Assembly (NCBI GenBank): GCA_037833965.1 | Contig: AP031352.1 | Span: forward strand, 23,292,501 to 23,356,500 | Source: Marchantia polymorpha subsp. ruderalis | Lineage: Eukaryota > Streptophyta > Marchantiopsida > Marchantiales > Marchantiaceae | Length of the DNA: 64,000 nucleotides | Direction: 5' to 3' | Shown: one piece after another, positions 36,301 to 48,789 of the stretch | Position numbering within the stretch: position 1 is the first letter of the stretch | Layout: every line of letters begins with the position of its first letter | Notes under the pieces: model-generated | Databases searched by the model: none | Told to the model about the DNA's origin: nothing | What the model saw: only the letters and a program-made list of their open reading frames with translations | Translations under genes and position numbers: made by a program

Positions 36301-38615
36301 TTAGAGAAACTCAATTGAGTGGATTTTTTGAGATTTCTCAGAACTCTAAAGATGCTCCCGTGCGTCCAATGTGCTCACAGCTGTCACAAGTCTGCAGGCT
36401 GTGATACTCCCGCGGCACATTGTTTCAAGTAAACTGAGCCATAGGTGGACTGGATGCAGCTGGCGGGCTTGACCGTAGGATTGATACCGCCACTGAAAGC
36501 CTTGATGCTCGGACCTTTACGAGCGATCACTGACTCTGCTGACATCATCGGGTATTTGCTAAATTCGATCGTCAGAAACTGAGAGATCGTTCAGAGATGA
36601 TGTAAAGTCAGCTGTCTGGTCGTCGATTGTTAGTCGGCCCGTGCATGAGGTTCTGTTCTAACTTCCAGTGCATCGACTGTGCTCACGAAAGGTGGATCCA
36701 AGGTCAGGTCAGTTCAGGTCTCGCAATGCGTTTGCTAGCTAGCCGCTGAACTCGTTGCACATCTCGTCAATGAATCGTGAGCTGTTCTTGCAGACAGGCG
36801 ATGATTCCAGTCATGAACTTGGTTCTCGGTGCGAGCCTTGTGCAAGGTATCAAACAGAACACTGCCCTCGATAGAGCTCTCATCTCCACGAGCAACGTGA
36901 ATTGTTAGAGTTACAGTTAGAGAACTGGGTCATTATGGACTTAATCAGGGAAGCAACTCCTGTTCTCAGAGCACAAGCACAAGCACAAGCACTTGAGTGA
37001 ACGAATGCCTCGGTCCCTGACTCTGCAAGAAGAATGACTGCAGGAGCTTCGACCTCAGAACTGCCGATGAAGACGATCATGGGGATCATAATCGTTCGAC
37101 TTTGTGCGCTGCCCGTCATCGGCATGATGATGATCAAGATCGCGCATGATTTCGGATTTCTACCGGAAGACCCGCTGTTCCGGTTCGTTCTCATGGTTCA
37201 GTACACAATGCCCACGGCCATGAACGTAGGTCCGTACTCCCTGACCCCACGATGTCCCCCAACGCAGTCCACGTTCGAGGCTCCCGCTGATCACCGCAGT
37301 ACTCTCGTCATGCGCAGTTCGACCCTCTCGTCTGCTAGACGTCATCTGAATCGGTGTCGGATGTCCCTCACTAAGACTTCTTTTTACTCGTCCAGCATTC
37401 TTGTGGGCATTCTCAGGTTCTTCAATCTATGTCGCTTTGCGTCGAAACAGTTCAGTCCTTCAGCATCTGGTCAATTTGTTCTGGGTCCGAGGTATCCTAA
37501 TGTCTAGATTACGGATTTATAAGGAATCCTTACCTCATTGAATGAAATATGGAATTTCATTGTAATGTTTTGTCTAAAAACGGTGCTTGTTAAATTCTCG
37601 AGCGGAAGTCTATTTACTGTGTACTTCTCATAGACAGAAATTTTCTTCAGTGTATGAATCTCCCTTTCACACGCTACTGATTCCCTACTGCCGTTTTACG
37701 CTCGCTCACTGGACTCACCGCCTGTCGAGGGCATTGGTAGAAGATGGATGAAAAATGATAGTTCCTGACATTTGGATTCAAGATTCAAATTCAAGGAGGA
37801 ACTTAAATATCGTCCGTAAAAGACAGAATGTCCGGTCATGTACATGCAAATTTTTGTAATACTACCCTGGTGTTTTAACTGTTAATCTCACATTATTAGA
37901 CCTACATTATTGGACAGTCCACTTCTATACACAACCTCTTACAGTACATTTGACTATATAGTTGTCGGGATGCCAGAATATATCAGGTGCATTAAAAACA
38001 AAAATAAAAAAGCTTTCTCTACTCACGTCGGTTCTACCAAAATACGTACCCAGACGGAAATGTTTCACCTGCAATGCAATGCGTACAGGGTGAAAGGGTA
38101 GGGTATAATTCATATAAGGTGAAACATTTCCTTCTGGTTACCTACCTCGTTAGAAACAACCTGTGCAGGGAGATTTTATTAGAAGGTATAAGTTAACCAG
38201 TCTAAACCAAAGAAAGTTGGCGAAACCTGTGTTCGCCAACTTTTCATACCCTATAATATGCATGATGCAACTTAAATTAATGTCATCACTCTTGACTTCT
38301 TCGTCCACGTAGCCTGGGGCCAAACAGCAAGACTTCTCCTGTGAACTCCCCTATTGCAGTTAGCGACTAGAACATTTGCACAAGCCGAACGTAATCTGCC
38401 TGTAAGTACATAAATATCATGAGTCCACGGTAGTCAGCCCTATCGTTTAATATAAGTGTTTCTTCGCCTGGGTATGGTTCTATGCAGGTACCGTCGCGCA
38501 GCTGCATGGGGTCGGTGAGAAAGAGGTGGCTCTCATACTCTTCTGGTCTTATGTCACAGCTTCAGTTTTCATAACGATATGGGTTTTGGTTTACCTCGAA
38601 TACACATTCTCATGA
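33339..38615 (+). CDS. PIN-LIKES (PILS) auxin carrier-like membrane protein, 10 exons
   Basis: PILS proteins are endoplasmic-reticulum members of the auxin efflux carrier superfamily that hold auxin in the ER and limit nuclear auxin signalling. Exons from GT-AG sites and phase: 33339-33479, 33694-33773, 34309-34433, 34807-34928, 35117-35353, 35898-36023, 36460-36551, 36794-36846, 37044-37229, 38488-38615; 429 codons plus TGA, normal for the family. Features: an N-terminal membrane half with VFLAYTPALVFCKL, WWYMPVN, EPPPHLKPLIIACCAAGN and GNIGNVPLVLVPSIC; a polar Ser/Asn/Pro-rich loop (about residues 175-265, in exons 5 and 6); a second membrane half with FTPPT, MNLVLGASLVQG, VRLCALPVIG, LPEDPLFRFVLM and MPTAMNVGT; the end is WVLVYLEYTFS. 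No stop or frameshift. It converges on the ClpP gene. Which PILS clade it belongs to cannot be told here. Confidence 0.9.
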
Positions 38616-39559
38616 CGAGTACTCTACGGAACTCAACAAGGGTGTGGGCGCAGTATTCTCTTCTCACAGGTATGAGATTACTTAACACTTAAACTGATCT
38701 TTAACCCCTTCAACTTGCAACTTAAGAGAATCGTTCTCTTGACTTCTGCGTGTCATGGGCAGAACAACACAACCTTCCCAGAGAATACCGGGAAAATAAC
38801 ACAAGGACTACCTGACATGATAGCAGAATACAGGCTCATTGGGAAATGTGAACAGAAAGAAACCCCAGGAAAGAGTATCGGAGCACACAAGCTTGACGGG
38901 GTATCCTCACAATGCTTCGGACACTTCTGACTACACTCCAGACATGTCCGACCAATATGTCAGTCATTACAAAATCAATTTTTGCAATCCCGAGGCTTCA
39001 GCCATTATGTAACCCGTTCGGGGTCCTCTATGAGTTGTCCTCGAAGGAAAAAAAGCTCTTCGTACTGTGGAAGTCGTTACGCATTCTTAACGGACATTCC
39101 GTACAGATCAATATAGACCACTTGACCAATCTCATGTTAAGACTTCCTGCAGTACCAGGTCTTCGACCATGACAAAAGCAGAATTGAGGAGCAGTGGAAA
39201 AGGTCGGGCCTGCATAGACAGCGTGTAGCTGCAGCCTAAACAACGTTGATCCGAGTAGCAGCAAAGGTCAGGACACGATTGGGGTCTTTGTGATTGAAAT
39301 TGGACATTCACTGCAGTATGTTTCTCATCGTAATAAAATAGAGATCTCAAACGTGACGTCACATCAAAGCAATACGCGCTTGCAATCATTGTGCAATCAA
39401 GCACACAAACGTGAAACCACCTGTAACTTGAAAGACGGCATGAAATGCGGGTGAAGTACAAGATGGTTAGTTTATAGGATAATCTTACAACATTCTTGGT
39501 TAAGGAAACTTGACAATTGCTCCAAATTTGGAGACGAACTTTGTATTCATATTTGCAAA
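38616..39559. other. Convergent intergenic region between PILS and ClpP5-like genes
   Basis: Holds the 3' UTRs of the two tail-to-tail genes. Open frames such as 39461-39132 (-) and 38912-39172 (+) overlap one another and resemble nothing known. Confidence 0.6.
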
Positions 39560-42359
39560 TTAAGCAGGAACTGGTGCAGGTAGTGGCTGTAGTGCCTTCA
39601 AAGGATTAGAGATTACAGAATCGATAAGCCCGTACTCCTTGGCCTCCTTCGCACTCATGAAGAAATCCCTATCAGTGTCCGTCACGATCTTCTCAAGAGG
39701 CTGCCCAGTGTGGTAGGCGAGATAACCATTCAAATTTGCCTTGTGATGCAAAATTTCATTAGCCTGGACATGTTAAACTGCAGTCAGTACCAGAAGAACA
39801 TAGCAGCTTGCGCAGTCTAAGACCCCAATTTATGACCAGCCTTGTTCTCATGTAAGGGGCAGAGAAGATGTAAGAAGGTCTAAAATGGAAGTCCTTGTCA
39901 ATGCCATAATCGAATAATTCATTACCTGAATCTCAATGTCAGTTTGTTGACCTTGAGCACCTCCAAGAGGTTGATGAATCATAATTCGCGAGTTTGGTAA
40001 ACTGTATCGCTTTCCTGTGCATATGAACACAACAGTCAATCAGTAAGAAATGTTGGGCAGAGTCACAACAATTGGCGTATTGATGGAAAGCACAGTCGGA
40101 ACTCGTGCATCGCTTGAAAACCAGAGAGGGTTCCCAAAAGTCTTAGCGAAGACAGAACCTTTGGTGCCACCGCTGAGAAGGAAAGCTCCCATACTGCAAG
40201 AAACAACACGTATTGTCAAAAATGAAAAACCTACAAATGTAAACGACGGTTCTTAAAACAACTTGCAGAGCGACAGCTACATTTCATTCCCTGGTGACAC
40301 TGGCAGGGAACTGTCAAAGCGTGAGCTCCATGAGACAAACCTTCGGACGACGGGTATTAAAATGCACGGCTAAGGAAGAACTAGAAAGTTCCTCCACATA
40401 CTCTATTGAGCACCAGAATATTTCACTGCTCATTCGAGCCTGAAGATCTTCCATTATATAAATTGACCAAATGAAACCAGAAATCAATTTTGCAGACCAG
40501 TATAACGGTAATTTACGCAGGTTCTCATTGTGGGCATAACATACCTAGCGGCTAATCCCACACACACAGTGCTCACATCAGGCCTTATGTGCCTCATTGT
40601 ATCAAAAATTGCCATTCCTGCATACACAAGAGAATTATGAATCATGAGATCACTCGTAGATATTAAAATCTGGAGCTTAGCATATAGGGTTAGACACATG
40701 TTAGGCTATTGCAAGATGGTAGCAGCTCTGGAACTATCGCTGCGGGTAAACAACACAGCCTGAAGTAAAATCAAGCTTCAGATATGAAAACTTTAGGTCG
40801 ATTCATGTTCGCATTTTTTAACAGAAAAAAAGGGAGGGAGAGAGATCACACCAGCTGTGACAGAACCTCCTGGAGAGTTAACGTACATGATGATGTCCTG
40901 CAGCAGAGAATAATAAACAGTGCTTTCAGTAAGCTCTCACAATTGCATCCAGACCAATAAGCGCCGGAGGCGAGATACTGACGAGAGACAATGGACTCCA
41001 GAAATTAATTTTTCGTACGGCTGACAAATGAATTATTTCGAACACAGAAGTCTGTTTTGCGAGCACGCAGAGAACAAGAAGAAGAAATTCCAACTAGTAG
41101 AAAAAAATAAGGATGTTCAGATTTGGTGTCTCACTCTGTTGGGGTCAGCGGCGTCAAGGTACAAAAGTTGTGCAACAATCAAATTCGCCATATCATCGTC
41201 GACAGCACCACCACACCTGATAATTCTCTGTGATACAAAAGCACAAATTACGTGATCAAAACTTTGTCAAAATACTGCATGTTCATTCTCTGCGTCGTTC
41301 TCAAACTAAGAGCCAAGAGAAATCAAACTCCATGGATGAAGACAGGGCGAAAGGGGAGGATAAAATTGGGCTAGTATTGTGAGATGCACATCCGTTAAAA
41401 TTAAAATTCCAACAAGCACAAAGGCAATCCAGATACAAGTTGTTGAAAACTTTTCATATTACGTACATGTTGGAACAGCTGGGTGATGACGCTCTGAAAT
41501 CGTTCCTGTACCATCGGTGGTGGTCCTTGCCCCTGGTTGGCATAAGGGCCAGCATACATGGATGTAGGCACATCGAGATCGTTCCTGCGCGTCACTTGTC
41601 CGAAGCAACAAATCAGGAACCACTAAGACGTGGATGACCTCTTCAGTCCGTTCTTGAGTTAGAAAAAAAACAGTCAAATGGAATCATATTGACAATCACA
41701 TGGAAGTCACGCGAGTAAGCAAGCACACCTGATAGACCACACATCTCTCACAACATCCGATGATGGTGTCCATAACCTCTCGGATCGAATAGATGCCTGA
41801 GGAGCGATAATTCCCCTTCTACTTCTGCCAGAACGAAAAATCAAGAGAGTAAGCACAAGTCCGCAGCTGTGGCCACGTTCATCACAGTTCCATTAAGTCG
41901 AACCAATTGGTGCAAAAGCCGTGACACCACCATTCGCTTCCGTGAATGAGAAAACGTGGGCATTCAAGGCCACGAATGATTACCATTCCCTTCAAGCACA
42001 GATTTCCACCGCCTCACATAGCGGGAAGAGATAATTTCTACTACTACAAAAAAAAGTTTGATAGCCCAGGAACCCCACTAACGACTAGGTAAATCATAAA
42101 CACCCGCCAAAGTGAGCAACACGAGCACGAACACTACAGCTGAACCAAACCCTCCACCCATAAACCCCGGGCGCGACGAAAACTCTCAAAACAGAAGAAT
42201 CCCCAACACAAACCTGGACGACGAAACGAGAGCGGGGAGACGCAGCGACTGCGGCAACGACGATGGATGCCGCAAGGAAGCCGGGGACTTTCTCAAAGAG
42301 GATCCTGCGACAGGAGCAGCAACGGCGGCCACCGGCATGGCGGTACATGCATGCGCCAT
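39560..42359 (-). CDS. CLPP5: Plastid Clp protease proteolytic subunit, ClpP5-like, 8 exons
   Basis: ClpP subunits are serine proteases forming the barrel of the chloroplast Clp complex, which degrades unfolded stromal proteins. Exons (minus): 42359-42214, 41584-41467, 41227-41135, 40897-40852, 40617-40545, 40193-40159, 40014-39926, 39763-39560; phases agree and give 267 aa. The ATG (42359) sits in AACCATGGCG and opens a Ser/Ala/Arg-rich, acid-poor stretch of about 48 residues, a typical plastid transit peptide. Then [51 protein letters not shown] (catalytic Ser), MIHQPLGG (catalytic His), [12 protein letters not shown] (catalytic Asp). The triad is complete, so it is a ClpP, not an inactive ClpR; wording matches ClpP5 best. 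The exon 1-2 join is the least certain, and a small extra exon could be missing. No break is seen. Confidence 0.92.
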
Positions 42360-44507
42360 GGTTCGAATCAGCGAGGGAGCTCCACAAGCGCACGGCAATA
42401 TTCTCGCTCGTCGGCCTTGCGAGATTACCAACAACAGCAAATGACGAACGCACTCGCCTCGCCCCTGCTGTCAAAGTCTGCACCTCGTTACGTTCTCTTG
42501 CTCGCTGTCGTGCTTTACTCCATCGTTCGTTCGGTGCTGGACTAGGGAGCGTGCGAGCGAATGGATCGGGTTTGGGTGGGGTGAAATTCAATCCTTTCGT
42601 CCGCTCCCGTCCCGACTGCGCTGGCGTTGCCACGTCTACCTCGTTGGCCTCCGAGCAACCACGGACACACGACTGGCGAGCAACATGGCGTGTTCGCTTC
42701 TACTGTGGTACCCTCTGTCGTGTCCGTCCACCGACTACGGTAAGCTGCTGCTGCAGAGTGACGTAGAGATTCCCGTGTGTGGGGTCAAAATCAGGCCTTT
42801 CAGTTCATCTTTAACTAGGGAGTGCGGAGGATGGTTTCTACGATGTCGTCTACTGTTTAAAAAGTGTTTGTTTTGAGGCAATTTATATCGGCCACGAAGA
42901 AATGTCTCATGTTGTAATCTACCAGCGAGGACAGATGGATGCTGCACAGAGACTGCCAAAAATACTGCCTTCAAATTCAACCGCAAATGTTGTCGACGAA
43001 ATATCCTGCCATCTCCACCTATGCTCCTCAAAGAAGGAGTCGATTAAATTTGTAGGATTTTCTGAGTGAAGCCCTACAAATATCACATAATACACCAGCT
43101 AAATAATCTCTTCACAAGAAATTCCCGCTGTCCATCACTAAATTACTTTTTTTATCCATCATATCATTATTACCTATTGAAAGATATTCTTTCGGAATCT
43201 TATCTTCGTATCCGTTTTTGCATTTTTCATGACCATAAATTTATAATTCATTATCATAATATATATGAGCACATTTCAAATTTTCGTGCATGTAAATTGA
43301 CATTTTTGTATATGAATAGGAAAAAAGTCACATTCTAACAAACTTGGAAAACTTGAATTTTCAAATTTATTTACATATCATTATGATCAATATCAAGATT
43401 TTATAACTAGCTATCTTACTTAAAACTATTTGTGCTTAAAATCTTCGTATATATAGTATAAAATCTTCGTTAACATATTTGTACAAAGTTTCATTAGAAG
43501 TTGAGCAATAAGTATTTTTCATTCCTGATAATAAATAAAATAGAAAGCTCTAATATCATCCATATGAACAGTTCTTTTTCAATGAGACTATTATCACGGG
43601 AATCAAAATCTATAAAATGCATTATGAATCTACAAGGTGTTATTGTAACTTCTTTCGATTGTTGATGTTATATTTACACAACAAAGAGTTTATACAATTT
43701 TGAACACTAGATTATAAACGTTTCTTGCAATGTACTTACTACAATTGATAATTATTTTTGAAATTGTATTTATATCCAATATAGCATAGAAAATTTTAGA
43801 TATTTATTCTTATTTTTTGAAGAGTGAAGATAAAATTATATTGATTCAAAGCTTGAAATTGAAAAATAATTCATGTGTCATTTCTTTGCTTTTGTGACTT
43901 TGAGGTTAAATGTTACTATGAACATTGAAATAAATATCATTAATGTAAAATAAACAGCAATCCTAAACTTGTAATATAATAAGACATGGATTTACTTTTG
44001 AGATCATATCATATATCTGATTATAATTGACATGGTTTCAATACTCCAACTGAAAACTTAGTCATGCAAATCATTGTAGAGGATTAAAGCAATGAGATAC
44101 TTTTTATAGTGTGGATAGATTTATCTTAATGATTTGAACATCTAACTTCACAATGACATACTTTGGTCAAACAAGATACTCAAAATTGATTATATTAGAT
44201 ACTAGTTTCACTTATCTCCTTGATTTACTTCCTACATGACTATATGCATTTTTTTTTACATAATATCAACTAGGTTTAAAAATTATTATTAAAGTTATTA
44301 TTATATATCAAAATATGATTTTCATTCAATTCATGAGAACAAATGTAGTAATCTTCAACACTTTATGAATCTATATATGCATTTTATATTCAATACTTCA
44401 GATCATCAAACAATCACAAAATTTGTAATATCATCAATAATATTTCAAGGAGATTTGTGATGGTATCCATCCAGAACGTAAAACACTTGACGATAGCCTA
44501 AGAGATT
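42360..44507. other. Promoter region of the ClpP5-like gene and AT-rich intergenic DNA
   Basis: 42360-43030 is the 5' UTR and promoter side of the ClpP5-like gene, moderately GC-rich; open frames here on both strands (e.g. 42263-42766) are not recognised. From 43060 the sequence becomes strongly AT-rich with no gene. Confidence 0.5.
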
Positions 44508-44970
44508 CATTTTACTTCATGGAATACCCCACCCACGCCTGCACCCGACCGTTCTCTATGAGTCATTGTATTGAGAGTTCAACGATATATTTCAATTTAT
44601 CTTAGAAGGGAGCTCGGAATGGATATCGACACTCGTTGACACAACTCCTGACCTCGTCTACGATTGATTTGGGCATGATTCAAAACATCACGTGATCAAA
44701 TGCAAGACAGTAGCTAGTTAATTAGATAGTGAAGGAAAGGCTTAGAAGATAATTTTTTTTCTCCAATGATTTGATCATGCAATTTGACCATTACTTTACT
44801 TAAATTATGAGAATTGTGAATCACAAATTGTGCTAAAACTAAGCTATAATTTTGTTGAGAGTGGCACTTTTGAAAACAAAAACACACGTCACAAAATCAC
44901 ACACGTTACAAAAACTTGTAGAGTTACATTGATGACAGTGGGCCGTCGGAGTGGTCCCATCATGTAAAAT
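44508..44970. mobile_element. Weak candidate for a small inverted-repeat element
   Basis: The left end TTTACTTCATGGAATACCCC (44507-44526) and the inverted right end TTTTACATGATGGGACCACT (44949-44970, reverse complement) are partly alike, and the right end matches the right terminus of the element at 53950-54765. Similarity is short and imperfect, and no target duplication was found. Confidence 0.25.
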
Positions 44971-45654
44971 AAAATGTCTAGGGTCTCGTCAAGTGTTTTG
45001 AGTTCACGATGTTTATCATTAAATAATTCTATCATATTACTTTTTATTTATGTCAAGACTATAGATTAATATGAAATAGATTGCACTATATTTATAATAT
45101 TTTTTTGTGAAAAATATTAAGTTTCAACAAAGAATCTTCAAAATTTCAAATTATTTGATAAACAATACTCATTCATATTTTGTTTAATTTTGTAACCAAA
45201 ATCTAACAAAATAATTGTTGATTTTCATACATTATACAATACATGTTTAATTTTATTGCCTTTCATTAAAGGTAAGTATGTTTATATATTAAAATCAAAA
45301 TTAATGAATTGATAAACAAATATGTAATTAATAATAAAAAATATTATTTAAAAAATAATATGCTTATTTTTTTTAAATGAAAATTTCAAATTATACTAAT
45401 GGAATTTGTAAAAGTTTATATTTTAATGAATAACATTTAATTTTAAAAATTATAATAATTTACAATCAATACATTTGTCATATTGAATTTATAAATATTT
45501 ATTCAAATTATATATTTATTTTATATATTTGAATTATATATTTATTTTTCAAACTGGAAATATTAATTAGAAAATAGAAATGCAAAATTCAATATCAAAA
45601 TGAAAATTTTCAAATAGTTATATAGAGAGGTAAAGAAATGCGTCTGAAATAAGT
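44971..45654. other. AT-rich intergenic; one half of a dispersed direct repeat
   Basis: No gene. 45475-45615 is similar in the same orientation to 48070-48200 (ATTGAATTTATAA ... CAATATCAAAATGAAAATT), a diverged dispersed repeat of about 140 bp. Confidence 0.5.
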
Positions 45655-45968
45655 TTAGAGAGTTCATGTGTGGAGATTTGTTGCATATTGAAATAGTAAC
45701 ATTTTTTTTTCAGTATCTTGAAGTGTTAATAAATTTAGAGAGTTCATGTGTAGAGATTTGTTTCATATATGAAAGTGTGACGTTTTTTTTTCAACATCTT
45801 AGAGTGTTGATATGTGTGTGAATTTGAGTGATGAATTGATAGAATGTGTGAGAGGTTGTTTGATATATGAGCGTGAGGAACAATCCTAGTCTTTTAGAAC
45901 CATGATAATCTATCGCAAAGTCATTTGAGTTAAACCTGAGTGAGAGTTAACCCGGAGGTTACAGTCCA
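45655..45968 (+). repeat. LTR remnant of the TGTAAGACC family
   Basis: Similar to the 3' part of the solo LTR at 62987-63844: shared blocks GAGAGTTCATGTGTGGAGA, CTTAGTCTT/CCTAGTCTT-CTAGAACCATGAT and GAGAGTTAACCCGGAGGTTACA at the end. About 80 bp (GTTTAGAGAGTTCATGTGTG...) is tandemly duplicated at 45650-45810. The 5' part and partner LTR are not found. Confidence 0.65.
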
Positions 45969-45971
45969 CGT

Positions 45972-46130
45972 CACGTCACGTAGCCACGTGTCTAAACCTC
46001 ACGCGTCTTTATGATTGACGTGACGATTGGTGGGATGATGAATTGCTGGCTTAGATTGACGTGGCTTTTGGAGCGTTATGTGGCACCTGCTACATGATGA
46101 CGTTACATACGGTGGGAGGTTGACGTGTCA
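45972..46130. promoter_or_regulatory. Cluster of ACGT-core motifs
   Basis: Eight ACGT cores in about 160 bp, including CACGTCACGTCACGTAG, CCACGTGTC and four TTGACGTG/GATGACGT variants. ACGT cores are binding sites for bZIP and some bHLH factors. No gene starts nearby; the cluster directly follows the LTR remnant, so it could be part of that retroelement or a fossil promoter. Confidence 0.4.
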
Positions 46131-48789
46131 CTCAAGGAACAAAGAGGATTGTTGCGCACTGTGCATTTGTCCTCTGCGTGCTGTGATTGTGTCTTGAATG
46201 GATGCATCTGCTCGTCGCCAGCGCGCACTCGTCCTCGCTATCCAACTGTTGTAGCTCGTGCTCAATAGCAAACTGCTTTTCAATATCTTGTTATTAATCA
46301 AAAAATTTGTCAAAATTTCTCTATTTTTCAAATTATATGTTGAGTTTCTACCATCAATGCTTGGCTTGATCATCGCCTGTGCTCACAATCTGTTAAAAAA
46401 TTTGAATTTCATCATCTGCATGCACTTGGTTCACACTCTTGCCGCCAACGCAATTTTTCTGAGATTTGTCAATTTCACCTCTGATCTTTCATTGATCATA
46501 TCCATCAAATTACTAGTGACAATTGAAATTTCAATGCTCTGCACATCATACTCTCCGGGACCTTTGAAAGCACATATAGATGCACATCGACACAGGTAGA
46601 AATTTTTCATGCATTAGGTCGTCATTCGGGCATCCACCTGCTCACTTGTTGACTTTCACACAAGCTCCTTATTCAAACCAATTTGCGAACTATTAATCTA
46701 CTTCCACAATCATTATGATTTAAGATAGAATTTTTCTCGGTTCAAGACACAACACATTTTTTGAATTTCAAGTCGATTGTAAATTGATATTGTATACGTG
46801 TAGCAAAACGCAGCTAAAATGCAAAACACCTCCCGCAAGACAAGTTTGATAGGAACTCTTCATTGTTGCCAGACGGTCCCAAATTTATATGTAGGTTTGT
46901 GTTAAGGTCTCAAACAGAGAGTCACTAAGTTCCAAAATCCTTATCAGATCGTCAAACTCCCAGCACATATGCGCTTAATTTTTCTTATGCAAAACTTTTA
47001 CAAACCGCCAACAAAAGTGAAGCAAAAGATATACCATGCGCATCAAGATGAAGGACTGAAATCCAAGAGAACAGAACACCAGAACGTCAGACTAAAGTCC
47101 AGGGAAATTAATGAGTGGTGCGATTACCTTCTTGTAGATCGCGAGCAAGCAAAAGGGATGATAAATTTCTGGCGAGGAGTAAAGTTGAACAAACTATTCT
47201 TCTTGCTAGAAATTTAGAATAATAGTTTTCACTAAAGATTCTTGTTTTGTCAAAGTGAGAGAAATATGAAGGGCCAATTAATAATTTTCCATAGCAAGCA
47301 AACCGATAAGAATTCTTTCCACCACTCTACAAGCTTTTTGCATCTTCATTAGACACCATAACCCTGATTTTAATGTGATACTTCATCCACTCTTCAAAAT
47401 ATATCAAACAAAAAGTGAAGTATCATCGTGTTATACTCTAGAACCTAAACTTTGCAAAACTAAAAATCCTTTTGTCGACAATGAAGGAGACTCGGACCTT
47501 AGAGAAGTTACTTGCATCTGATTCATGAAGATCTTTTGGCTCCAAATGTGACTTTCCTCCTAGTCTTTAGCAAATTCTAGAAAATAATTGAAGACTTCCA
47601 TGTGCGACATCAGAGCCAAGTGGATAACTTTAACTTTGACTTCACGAACAGATCTTGCACATTGACAACACCACCACCAGCGTAGAAAAACCTGACAAAG
47701 CACAATTTTGAAATTCCTGTTCTAATAAACTCGCCTTGACAAATTCTCTAGTTTAAACTCATTGCTCAAGACCTTAAAAAAATTTCTTCTGGATCTGTAG
47801 TTTGAACTTGCTGGCTAAGAACTTGTTTCGATTAGTGTCACAGACTCAAACATTGCCACAAAAAACACATAATTGCTATGAAACCATTTGTCAAGGTTAA
47901 ATTCAAGAATCACTAAATACAAATGGCAGTAAATTTATGTAAAACACAAGTAAACATGAGACACAAGATGTAATGCAATTCACCCTTTGAGAGCTACATC
48001 CATGATATGTAACATGCTTCATCCTCTAAGCGCTACATCCACAGCCAAGGAAATTGTTACAAGTTGTACATTTGTTATATTGAATTTATAATGTTTATTC
48101 AAAGTATGTTTATTTGAATTAAAAATTTAATTTTCAAATTGGAAATATTCATTAGAAAATAAAAATGAAAAATTCAATATCAAAATGAAAATTTTTTTAA
48201 ATAATAAAATCAAAATGCTAGTATGCGAAACTAGAAAATCATGTTGGAAACAAAAATCAATAATTGTTTTTACCCTCCTTTTATCCCCGTCACGAAATTA
48301 ATTGCAGTAACAGGTTTCAACCCCTATTGTTCTAGTAGAAGCCATATGATGGTGTACCATCATACAATTTCTACTGGAACATGGGGAGTGATGATGGATA
48401 CCGTGGATGACGACCTGCAAACTAGGATTGGAGTCACAAAGATTTTTCCTAAGTCATGTCCATTGTGCCTTTCAAGCTCTAAAGGCATGCTTTATGCTTG
48501 TGGTCATGCCTGAATTTATATACAAAAAATTATTTATACATGCATTGTTCAACTAGTTCTACACAAATAAAAACTTGAATTTATATAAAATCATGTACTT
48601 ACATTTTCAAGATAATAAATCGTCTACATTCCAATCTTCCTCATCTATCACTCATGTGTGACTCTCCATTGTTGTTTCATTTGGATGTGAATATGACTAT
48701 TGTTCAAATCTAACAAAATCAAAATACATATCAAAATCTTGATGAAAATCATCATCATCATCCAACCGAGTAAAATCTAGATCTTTCAA
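46131..48789. other. AT-rich intergenic region, no gene recognised
   Basis: Several short open frames (46258-46599, 46969-47217, 48241-48513, all +) resemble no known family. 48070-48200 is the second copy of the repeat at 45475-45615. The last 500 bases may be the 3' part of the hAT element. Confidence 0.45.

Noticed and set aside
39560..42359. Transferred chloroplast clpP fragment
   Set aside because: The gene has eight nuclear-type exons, a transit-peptide-like start and ClpP5-type wording rather than plastid clpP1.
42360..42369. GTTCGAATC box as part of a tRNA gene
   Set aside because: No acceptor stem, D-arm or anticodon arm can be built around it; it is the 5' UTR of the ClpP5-like gene.
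42263..42766. 167-codon plus-strand frame opposite ClpP5-like exon 1
   Set aside because: It is antisense to the transit-peptide exon and its promoter, Arg/Leu-rich, with no recognisable domain.
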